Shown: piece after piece, positions 14,023 through 19,612 of the stretch | Numbering within the stretch: position 1 is the stretch's first letter | How the letters are laid out: every line of letters begins with the position of its first letter | Assembly: GCA_937890735.1 (NCBI GenBank) | Contig: CALACZ010000067.1 | Coordinates: forward strand, 1 to 19,612 | DNA: 19,612 bases | Direction of reading: 5' to 3' | From: an uncultured Bacillota bacterium | Lineage (GTDB): Bacteria; Bacillota; Clostridia; Oscillospirales; Oscillospiraceae | Translations under genes and position numbers: made by a program | Notes under the pieces: model-generated | What the model was told of the DNA's origin: nothing | The model's database searches: none | What the model saw: the letters and a program-made list of their open reading frames with translations, nothing else

Positions 14023-14489
14023 GTCTGCTCCTCCTTCGGGATGGCAAGCTCGCGCTCGATATAGCGCTGCAATTGCAGCTTCTGCTCCGCAGTCGGCTCG
14101 CCGGTCAGATGCACAGCCGTCGGATACGGGTACACATTCTCCCCGCCGACCGTCACCTCGGCGCTCAGCGCCAGGTCAAGCTGCGCGGCTTTGTCCAATA
14201 TATATGTCTCGCATTTTTCCTTTATGATGGCGCTCACCAGCTCCCGGTTCTTGACCTCCACGCCCGTGCGCGACGCGTCCTGCTCCATCTCCAGGCGGCT
14301 GATGGAGCGCGCGAGCGTCTGCGTGTCGATGTGCAGCAGCGGGCGCACCGCGCACACGAGCGTTAAAAGCCCGCACGCAAAGCTCACCGCCCGGCGCGAC
14401 GCGCCCTCCGGCAGCAGCGCCGACGAGAGCGCCGCCAGCAGCGCGCACGCCACGAGCGCCATCAGATATTCCCGTAGCGCCGCGCTCAT
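14007..14489 (-). CDS. spoIIIAF: Stage III sporulation protein AF (SpoIIIAF)
   Basis: A 160-residue mother-cell membrane protein of the SpoIIIA complex. I chose the ATG at 14489, which overlaps the spoIIIAE stop as ATGA and has AAGGCGG upstream. It begins MSAALREYLMALVACALLAA and has two hydrophobic helices (about 5-25 and 35-55), the second near SFACGLLTLVCAVRPLL. A soluble ring-building-like domain contains SAIIKEKCETYILDKAAQLDL and YPTAVHLTGE, followed by a C-terminal helix. The longer reading frame beginning at 14546 is the wrong start because it runs inside spoIIIAE. Confidence 0.93.
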   Translation of the reverse strand: MSAALREYLMALVACALLAALSSALLPEGASRRAVSFACGLLTLVCAVRPLLHIDTQTLARSISRLEMEQDASRTGVEVKNRELVSAIIKEKCETYILDKAAQLDLALSAEVTVGGENVYPYPTAVHLTGEPTAEQKLQLQRYIERELAIPKEEQTWSSP

Positions 14490-15565
14490 CCGCCCGCCGC
14501 CTTCAAGAAACAGCAGCAGCAGAACATTGCCATCAGCACGCTGCACCCCGTCATCGCCAGCATATAGCCCATGGCGGTCGATAAATGCCCCAACAGCGCC
14601 GGCAGGCGGTCATTTCCCGTCAGCCCGCCCGCCGCTGCCGCGACCTTCAGCGCCAGATAATGCAGCGCGATGCGCAAAAACGGCAGCAGACCCATCGCCA
14701 GCAGCGCCAGCAGCCCGAACGCGCCGACGCTGGATTTGAGCGTCTGTGCGCCCGCAAGGACGCTCTCCGTCGCGTCCGAGACAATGCCGCCCACCACCGG
14801 CAGCGCGGCGGAAAACGCCGCCTTTGCCGCCTTCAGTCCGGCAGCGTCCGCCGTGCCGCTGACGATGCCGCTGACGGTCAAATATGCCGTAAACAGATAC
14901 ATCACTCCCTTGAGACTTATCGAAATGACCCACCCCAGCAGCTCCCGCAGCCGCGCGAGCAGCTGCTCGCCCGTTGCGCACTGCGCCGCCGCCAGCGCGC
15001 AGAAGGCGTAGACCAGTGGGATGAGCAGGCGCGTGATGAGCGTGAGCAGAACGTTCATAAAGAGGGTCGAGCCGGCGTATAAAACGCCCGCCGACGTCGG
15101 CGTCCCTGACGCCGCGATGACCGATGACAGCACCGGCAGCAGCAGCTCCGAAAACGCCGAGACCTGCGAGATCGTCTCGCGCGCCAGCGCGATCATCGCC
15201 TGCAAATCCACCGTGCACGCGCCCGTCACCGCCAGCGCCCCCGCGAGCGCCGCCGCCTGTTTGGACACGCCGCCCTGCACATTGCCCGTCAGCGCGCACA
15301 GCAGCACGATCGCCAGCAGCACGCTCAGCGTCCGCGCCGCGCCGCGCGCCGCGTCCGGCAGGCTTTGCAGTGCGTCGCGCAGGACGGTGCGCATCACGCC
15401 GGAAAAATCACGCGTCCCGGTCGGGTCGGCATCCTCCAAAAGCGCGTCCGTGCGCGCGTCCAGACCCGCCCGCAGCCCGTCCGCGCCGTACAGCTCCGCG
15501 TCCACCGCGCGCGCCGGGAGGACGAGCAGCGCCAGCAGCAGCGCCGCGATCAAGAATCTCCGCAC
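14486..15565 (-). CDS. spoIIIAE: Stage III sporulation protein AE (SpoIIIAE)
   Basis: A 359-residue polytopic membrane protein, proposed transporter-like core of the SpoIIIA channel. The GTG at 15565 is preceded by GGGAGGGTAGGC. It begins with a signal peptide, RRFLIAALLLALLVLPARA, cleaved probably after ARA. Multiple hydrophobic segments follow, including TLSVLLAIVLLCALTG, a characteristic SVIAASGTPTSAGVLYAGS, LLIPLVYAFCALAAAQC, GVMYLFTAYLTVSGIVSG and VGGIVSDATESVLAGAQTLK. Length fits the family (about 380-400, slightly short). It overlaps spoIIIAF by 4 nt and begins 2 nt after the spoIIIAD stop. Confidence 0.95.
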   Translation of the reverse strand: MRRFLIAALLLALLVLPARAVDAELYGADGLRAGLDARTDALLEDADPTGTRDFSGVMRTVLRDALQSLPDAARGAARTLSVLLAIVLLCALTGNVQGGVSKQAAALAGALAVTGACTVDLQAMIALARETISQVSAFSELLLPVLSSVIAASGTPTSAGVLYAGSTLFMNVLLTLITRLLIPLVYAFCALAAAQCATGEQLLARLRELLGWVISISLKGVMYLFTAYLTVSGIVSGTADAAGLKAAKAAFSAALPVVGGIVSDATESVLAGAQTLKSSVGAFGLLALLAMGLLPFLRIALHYLALKVAAAAGGLTGNDRLPALLGHLSTAMGYMLAMTGCSVLMAMFCCCCFLKAAGG

Positions 15566-15567
15566 GC

Positions 15568-15960
15568 CTACCCTCCCATCAGCTGCTCTGCCGTTTCTAA
15601 AACCGCCTGCGCCAGCGGCAGCGCCGCGTACAGCGCCAGCGCCGTGCCGCTCAGCTCCGCAATGCGCGAAAGCGCCTGCTCGCCCGCGTCGCGGCAGAAC
15701 GCGCTCGAAATCTGCGTCAACACGCCGATCGCCAGCGTTTTGAGAAGCGGCGCAAACAGCGCCTCTTCCACGCCTGCAAGGTTTTGCAGCCGCCTAAAAA
15801 ACGCGACCACCGGCTCAAGGGCCCCGGCGGCAAGCCCCAGCGCCGCGGCGCACGCCGCCATGGCAAGGCACAGCGCCAGCTCCGGCTTTTGCCGCCGCAC
15901 GAGCTGCGCAAGCACCGCGCCGATCACGCACAGCCCCGCGATCTGAATCGCCGTCTGCAT
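15568..15960 (-). CDS. spoIIIAD: Stage III sporulation protein AD (SpoIIIAD)
   Basis: A 130-residue membrane protein, close to the usual 130-133. I chose the ATG at 15960 (MQTAIQIAGLCVIGAVLAQL) because it starts at the conserved first helix and lies directly after the spoIIIAC stop (TAGGATG). There is no strong ribosome site, so coupling to spoIIIAC is likely. Hydrophobic helices lie at about 3-20, 26-50 and 70-95, with LFAPLLKTLAIGVLTQISSAFCRDAGEQALSRIAELSGT in the conserved region. It is a membrane part of the mother-cell engulfment-channel assembly. Confidence 0.93.
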   Translation of the reverse strand: MQTAIQIAGLCVIGAVLAQLVRRQKPELALCLAMAACAAALGLAAGALEPVVAFFRRLQNLAGVEEALFAPLLKTLAIGVLTQISSAFCRDAGEQALSRIAELSGTALALYAALPLAQAVLETAEQLMGG

Positions 15961-15961
15961 C

Positions 15962-16156
15962 CTAAAACCCAAACAGCGACTTGACGAGCGCAAACAGGTC
16001 CGCAATGCGCTCGACCACGATCATCAGCACCACGACCAGCCCCGCCAATGACGTCATCGTCGCCTGCTCGCCGCGCCCGGAGCGCTCGAGCACCTGGTTG
16101 AGGATCGAGACGATGATGCCCACGGCGGCGATCTTGAAAATGAGATCAATTTCCAT
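15962..16156 (-). CDS. spoIIIAC: Stage III sporulation protein AC (SpoIIIAC)
   Basis: A 64-residue membrane protein with two helices, MEIDLIFKIAAVGIIVSILN (about 6-22) and SLAGLVVVLMIVVERIADLF (about 36-55), linked by a basic loop with LERSGRGEQATMTS that is strongly conserved in SpoIIIAC. Length is the family norm (about 65-68). The ATG at 16156 immediately follows the spoIIIAB stop (TGATATG), indicating coupled translation. Confidence 0.94.
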   Translation of the reverse strand: MEIDLIFKIAAVGIIVSILNQVLERSGRGEQATMTSLAGLVVVLMIVVERIADLFALVKSLFGF

Positions 16157-16157
16157 A

Positions 16158-16670
16158 TCACAGTAAGATCACGGCGATCGCCAGCCCCGTACACACGCCG
16201 AGCGTGCGATAGCTGCGGCAGCGGGCGCGGCTCGCCAGCTCCACATCCTCCAACGCCTCGTCCACGCGCGAGCGCGCCAGATCAATGGCGCGGCACTGCC
16301 CGTCCACGTCGAATTTTCCCAACACGCCGGAAAGCGCCAGCAGCGCCCGCCGCGCGCTCTGCGGAAGCGACAGCCCCGGCGTGTGACCGAGCGCCGTCTG
16401 CATCGCAAACTGCACCGTGCTTGTCCGGCGGCGAAGCTCCAGCGCGCAGCGCGAAAACAGCGCGCCCACCGCGCCGTCCGTGTCCGCGCCCACCTGAGAA
16501 AGCAGCTCCGGCAGCGGCGTCATGCGGTACGCCGTCTCGCTTTTCATCTGCCCCAGCGCCGTTTGCAGCGCCCGGAGCTGCTCCGCCTGCCGCCGCACCC
16601 CGGCGGCAAAGCCGAAGCCCACCGCCGAGGCGCTCCCGACCACGCAAAGAAGTCCCAGAATTTTCAGCAT
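16158..16670 (-). CDS. spoIIIAB: Stage III sporulation protein AB (SpoIIIAB)
   Basis: A 170-residue protein, matching the usual 170-171. The ATG at 16670 (MLKILGLLCVVGSASAVGFG) has GGGAGGAG upstream. It begins with an N-terminal membrane helix and ends with a second hydrophobic segment (TLGVCTGLAIAVILL). The helical cytoplasmic middle contains LRALQTALGQMKSETAYRMTPLPELLSQVG, the family signature resembling GspF-type secretion proteins. It overlaps spoIIIAA by 7 nt. With SpoIIIAA it forms the secretion-like base of the mother-cell channel. Confidence 0.94.
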   Translation of the reverse strand: MLKILGLLCVVGSASAVGFGFAAGVRRQAEQLRALQTALGQMKSETAYRMTPLPELLSQVGADTDGAVGALFSRCALELRRRTSTVQFAMQTALGHTPGLSLPQSARRALLALSGVLGKFDVDGQCRAIDLARSRVDEALEDVELASRARCRSYRTLGVCTGLAIAVILL

Positions 16671-17506
16671 CCCGCCGTCTCCTCCCGCCAGTTTTTCTGC
16701 CCGTCCAGCCACAGAAATGTCTCAAATACCCCCAGTGCCAGAAGTTCCCGGTAAATTGGTCTGCGCGCCAGCTCCTCGGCGCTTTCCGCGTGCGCTGTTG
16801 CCAGCAGCCGCACGCCGCAGTAGCTGCACTGCCGGATGGCGTTTAAATCCTCCGGCGCAGTGATCTCGTCCACCGCGATCCAGTCTGGGCGCATCGCGCG
16901 CAGGAGCATCATCATGCTCTGCGCCTTTTTCCCGCCCGTCAGCACGTCCGTGCACGGACCGACGTCCATCTGCGGCTGCCCGTTTACGCACGCGGCGATC
17001 TCGCCGCGCTCATCCGCCACGCACACCCGCTGCCCCCGGCGCGACAGCGCCCGGATGCACGCGCGCAGGAGCGTCGTTTTGCCGCTTCCCGGCGCGCCGA
17101 GCAGCAGCGCCGGGCGCGTCAGCTCCGGCACGGCGCACGGCACGTCCCGCGCCAGCCGGATGCACACGGAGCTGACAGTCCGCACGCTCACCGCGCTCCC
17201 GCCGCGCACCGCCAGCGTCCCGCACACGCCGATGCGGTGTCCGCCCGGCAGCGTTACGAACCCGTCCGCAAGCTGCTCCGACGCCGCGTAATATGAATGA
17301 TCCGTCGCCGCCATGAGCACCTGCTCCAGCTCCTGCCAGGTGACCGGTGCGGCGGCAAGCGATGTTTCGCGTCCCGCAGCATAGACGCTGGGAGGCTGTC
17401 CCACCCGCAGGCGGATGTCCTCCGGGCGCAGAGAGGCAAAATGGCGCAGCGGCGCGTGCAGGCGCGCGGGCAGCACCGGCAGAATGTCCTGTAAGCTCGT
17501 ATCCAT
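16664..17506 (-). CDS. spoIIIAA: Stage III sporulation protein AA (SpoIIIAA ATPase)
   Basis: A 280-residue ATPase related to type II/IV secretion ATPases, thought to power the SpoIIIA channel. I chose the ATG at 17506 (MDTSLQDILPVLPARLHAPL); the longer frame back to 17575 lies in the promoter region. Walker A GAPGSGKT is at 137-144 and Walker B IAVDE at 210-214. Other family markers are SEQLADGFVTLPGGHRIGVCG and DERGEIAACVNGQPQMDVGPCTDVL. Its ribosome site is weak (GGGAAGTG). It is the first gene of the operon. A sigma-E promoter is expected upstream, but I could not identify one convincingly. Confidence 0.95.
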   Translation of the reverse strand: MDTSLQDILPVLPARLHAPLRHFASLRPEDIRLRVGQPPSVYAAGRETSLAAAPVTWQELEQVLMAATDHSYYAASEQLADGFVTLPGGHRIGVCGTLAVRGGSAVSVRTVSSVCIRLARDVPCAVPELTRPALLLGAPGSGKTTLLRACIRALSRRGQRVCVADERGEIAACVNGQPQMDVGPCTDVLTGGKKAQSMMMLLRAMRPDWIAVDEITAPEDLNAIRQCSYCGVRLLATAHAESAEELARRPIYRELLALGVFETFLWLDGQKNWREETAGC

Positions 17507-17578
17507 CGTTTCACTTCCCGTACATCCTATTGCCCCCGCCGTGTGTTTAGACCGGCAAAATAAGCGCACCCGCACGCA

Positions 17579-17607
17579 TTGACACGAGCGTCCGAATATG
17601 CTAGAAT
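17579..17607 (+). promoter_or_regulatory. Strong sigma-A promoter for pyk
   Basis: TTGACA (17579-17584), a 17-nt spacer and TAGAAT (17602-17607), with TGC before the -10 (extended -10). Predicted transcription start is near 17614, giving a leader of about 196 nt before pyk. The site lies in the same 300-bp gap that must hold the spoIIIA promoter on the other strand. Confidence 0.88.
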
Positions 17608-17613
17608 GATGCC

Positions 17614-17809
17614 GCTGATACGAGCGGTGGAGTCTGTCATAGAAGCGCCTTGCTTCTATTCGTGTCGGTAATCGTCCATTCGATTGATGCCCGCAGAAGG
17701 CATTTCAGGCAGAACCGTGTCGGTTCTGCCTTTTTCTGCGGCAGACAGGCTCTGTCTGCGCTCAAGTTCGTGCGCGGATGGATTTTTATTTTGAAAGGAC
17801 GGCTGTACC
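17614..17809 (+). promoter_or_regulatory. Structured pyk 5' leader, candidate attenuator
   Basis: About 196 nt with a series of hairpins: CCGCT/AGCGG (17612-17627), ATAGAAGC/GCTTCTAT (17639-17659), ATGCC/GGCAT (17687-17703), a strong terminator (17708-17735) and GCAGACAG/CTGTCTGC (17741-17759), then AAAGGA before the pyk ATG. An intrinsic terminator inside a leader suggests conditional transcription. CCGCAGAA (17691-17698) is also complementary to TTCTGCGG (17734-17741), which takes in the end of the U-tract. I do not recognise a known riboswitch class here. A separate small RNA ending at 17735 is an equal alternative. Confidence 0.55.
17708..17735 (+). terminator. Intrinsic terminator within pyk leader
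   Basis: GGCAGAACC (17708-17716) pairs perfectly with GGTTCTGCC (17722-17730) around a GTGTC loop and is followed by TTTTT (17731-17735). It lies upstream of pyk and downstream of its only visible promoter, so it should stop part of the transcription unless overridden. Confidence 0.88.
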
Positions 17810-19222
17810 ATGAGAAAAACCAAGATCGTCTGTACCATCGGACCTGCCAGTGACAACGCGGAGACTTTTGCCGCCATGTGCCGCGCGGGTCTGAACGTCG
17901 CGCGCCTGAACTTTTCGCACGGCACGCATGAAGAGCATCAGAAAAAGATCGACATGATCAAAAAGGTCCGCGAGGAGCTGGGGCTGCCCATCGCCATCAT
18001 GCTCGACACGAAAGGGCCGGAATACCGCATCCGCACGTTCGAGCACGGCGGCATCGACCTGCCCGACGGCGCACCGTTCACCTTCACCACCCGTCCGCTC
18101 GTCGGCGATGAGCACATTGTGAGCGTCAGCTACGCGGGTCTGGCGGAAGAGCTCGCCCCCGGCGATACGATCCTTGTCAATAACGGGCTCGTGAGCTTCC
18201 AGGTCGAGCGCATCGAGGGCACGGAAATTCACTGCACCACCCTCATCGGCGGCAGGCTCACCAACCAGAAGAGCATGAGCTTCCCCGGAAAGCTCCTGCA
18301 CCAGGACTATCTCAGCGAGCAGGACCGGCAGGACCTGCTGTTCGGCATCCGCAACGGCGTGGATTTCATCGCCGCGTCGTTCGTCTCGCGCAGGCAGGAC
18401 ATCGCCGACCTCAAGGACTTTCTGGCGGCAAACGGCGGAGCTTCCATCGACGTCATCGCCAAGATCGAAAACCGCGCGGGCGTTGACAATATCGAGGAGA
18501 TCTGCGAGGTGTGCGAGGGCATCATGGTCGCGCGCGGCGACCTCGGCGTGGAAGTGCCGTTTACGGAGCTGCCCGCCATCCAGAAATACCTCATCACCAA
18601 GTGCCGCCTGTTGGGAAAGCGCGTTATCACCGCCACGGAAATGCTCGAATCCATGATCCAGAACCCGCGCCCGACGCGCGCGGAGATCTCGGACGTTGCC
18701 AACGCCGTGTACGACGGCAGCAGCGCCGTCATGCTCTCCGGCGAGTCCGCCGCGGGCAAATACCCCGTCAAGGCGGTGGAGACGATGTCCTCCATCTGCG
18801 CCGAAACAGAGCGCCACATCGACTATGAGGCGATGTTCCGCGGCTCGCAGTTCAAGATCAAAAACCTGCTCGACGCCATCTCGCACGCCACCTGCGGCAT
18901 GGCGGTCGATATTCACGCCAAGGCGATCGTTGTCAGCTCCCTCTCGGGCGCGACGGTGCGCATGGTCTCGCGCTTCCGCGTGCCGACCGACATCATCGGC
19001 ATGGCGACGAACAAAGCGGTGTGGTATAAACTGGCACTCTCGTGGGGCGTGCTGCCGGTACTGAACGAGCGCTTTGAGTCCACCGACGTGCTGTTTTACC
19101 ACGCCCGCAAGGCAGCCGTCCGCGCGCTGAATTTGCAGCCCGGCGACAACATCGTCATGACCGGCGGCATGATCAACGGCACCTCCGGCAATACGAACCT
19201 CATTAAAGTCGATACGATCTAG
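17810..19222 (+). CDS. pyk: Pyruvate kinase
   Basis: A 470-residue glycolytic enzyme converting phosphoenolpyruvate and ADP to pyruvate and ATP. The N-terminus MRKTKIVCTIGPASDN and NVARLNFSHGTHEEH are typical, as are MLDTKGPEYRI (65-74), the catalytic lysine region VIAKIENRAGVDNIEEI, IMVARGDLGVEVP, ITATEMLESMI and MLSGESAAGKYPVKAVETM. Tyr replaces the usual Ile in TKGPEIR and Glu the usual Gln in ATQMLESM; both are seen in clostridial relatives by recollection. It lacks the extra C-terminal phosphohistidine-like domain found in many Bacillus enzymes. The ATG at 17810 follows AAAGGA at a rather wide spacing. It is the only plus-strand gene and has its own promoter, attenuator-like leader and terminator. 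Confidence 0.97.
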   Translation: MRKTKIVCTIGPASDNAETFAAMCRAGLNVARLNFSHGTHEEHQKKIDMIKKVREELGLPIAIMLDTKGPEYRIRTFEHGGIDLPDGAPFTFTTRPLVGDEHIVSVSYAGLAEELAPGDTILVNNGLVSFQVERIEGTEIHCTTLIGGRLTNQKSMSFPGKLLHQDYLSEQDRQDLLFGIRNGVDFIAASFVSRRQDIADLKDFLAANGGASIDVIAKIENRAGVDNIEEICEVCEGIMVARGDLGVEVPFTELPAIQKYLITKCRLLGKRVITATEMLESMIQNPRPTRAEISDVANAVYDGSSAVMLSGESAAGKYPVKAVETMSSICAETERHIDYEAMFRGSQFKIKNLLDAISHATCGMAVDIHAKAIVVSSLSGATVRMVSRFRVPTDIIGMATNKAVWYKLALSWGVLPVLNERFESTDVLFYHARKAAVRALNLQPGDNIVMTGGMINGTSGNTNLIKVDTI

Positions 19223-19226
19223 CGCA

Positions 19227-19261
19227 AAATCCCCGACCGTCACGCAGACAGCCGGGGATTT
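19227..19261 (+). terminator. Probable terminator downstream of pyk
   Basis: AAATCCCCG (19227-19235) pairs with CGGGGATTT (19253-19261) around a 17-nt loop, starting 5 nt after the pyk stop. The downstream T-run is short (the stem ends in TTT, then CTGTG), so efficiency may be moderate. Confidence 0.7.
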
Positions 19262-19364
19262 CTGTGTTGCCTTGCAGACAGGTGCGTATTTCATCATAAT
19301 CTGGGGCGGAGTTCTACCCCGCCAGTTTTCCCTCTGAGGCAGCGCCGATTCGCAGAGATCCAAG

Positions 19365-19612
19365 GCTTCCCTTGGTGATCAAGGGAAGCTGTCGCCGAAG
19401 GCGACTGATGAGATCAGAGGGGTGTACGTTTTGCCGCACCACCTCCCCTTGGTCACCAAGGGGAGGCTTTTGTGCGCACCGTTTTGCATTGGTGCGTTCA
19501 AATTTGCGCTGTGATACTGCACGGGGCAGAGCGCCTCCCCTATGTTACGGCGAAACGCGCCACAGCTCAAAAATAAGAACCCTTCCCCTCATCAGTCGGC
19601 TTCGCCGACAGC
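19365..19612. repeat. MITE-like palindromic repeat element, truncated at the window edge
   Basis: Hairpin GCTTCCCTTG/CAAGGGAAGC (19365-19389) is followed by GTCGCC/GGCGAC (19391-19405) and TGATGAG. The segment 19388-19412 recurs inverted at 19588-19612, with 23 of 25 positions matching; the two differences lie in the hairpin and keep it paired. A further hairpin CCTCCCCTTGG/CCAAGGGGAGG lies at 19442-19466, followed by CTTTTG. No transposase and no credible protein gene are seen. The right part is cut by the window end. This looks like a non-autonomous intergenic repeat. Confidence 0.75.

Noticed and set aside
17585..17600. Possible sigma-E promoter for spoIIIA with GCATATT as -35 (17601-17595, minus strand)
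   Set aside because: The -35-like match is good, but no CATACAxT-like -10 lies 13-15 nt downstream (CAATGCGT is a poor match), and the site overlaps the pyk promoter.
17786..19363. 525-codon open frame on the minus strand opposite pyk
   Set aside because: It is the shadow of pyk in GC-rich DNA. Its translation is rich in Asp, His, Arg and Val without family motifs, and pyk on the plus strand is unmistakable.
19379..19570. 63-codon open frame near the right end
   Set aside because: Falls within the palindromic repeat, has no ribosome site and no recognisable product.

Overview
The window is chromosomal DNA from a GC-rich, spore-forming member of the Firmicutes. The evidence is a complete spoIIIA operon, a tyrosine T-box leader, and the conserved clostridial/bacillar cluster nusB-xseA-xseB-ispA-dxs-tlyA-nadK-argR-recN. 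The GC-rich codon use and dense palindromic intergenic repeats suggest a clostridial lineage such as Oscillospiraceae; this placement is inference. Apart from pyk at the right end, every gene is on the minus strand, so transcription runs right to left.

Layout in transcription order. (1) spoIIIAA to spoIIIAH (17506 to 12908): eight tightly overlapping sporulation genes for the mother-cell side of the feeding-tube channel. (2) A sigma-A-type promoter at 12839-12866, then an Asp23-family gene, nusB, a TsaD/Kae1-like paralog, xseA, xseB and ispA. (3) A 1.2 kb stretch without protein genes (7460-8664). It carries an OLE (ornate large extremophilic) RNA of about 640-670 nt with its own promoter, flanked on both sides by inverted copies of a palindrome-rich repeat. 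(4) oapA, the DUF21-like membrane partner of OLE RNA, then dxs, tlyA, nadK, argR and recN. (5) A consensus promoter whose -35 box contains the recN stop codon. It drives a tyrosine T-box leader, a small zinc-ribbon protein and tyrS, which runs off the left edge. (6) Divergently, pyk on the plus strand, with a strong promoter, a structured leader containing an intrinsic terminator, and a downstream terminator. (7) A palindromic, MITE-like repeat at the extreme right.

The most interesting system is the OLE ribonucleoprotein locus. The order ispA - OLE RNA - oapA - dxs is the synteny known for OLE in Bacillus halodurans and relatives. OLE RNA binds the membrane protein OapA and is linked to stress tolerance, but its biochemical job is unsettled. 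Here the whole OLE transcription unit sits between inverted repeat arms whose hairpin stems differ by compensating base changes. The class itself is already described. New points are the repeat-bracketed setting, the OLE-proximal promoter, and the candidate attenuator upstream of pyk.

The isoprenoid genes (dxs, ispA) sit with DNA repair (recN, xseA, xseB), RNA modification (tlyA), NADP supply (nadK) and arginine control (argR). Most adjacent genes overlap or are separated by under 15 nt, which points to long polycistronic transcripts with translational coupling.
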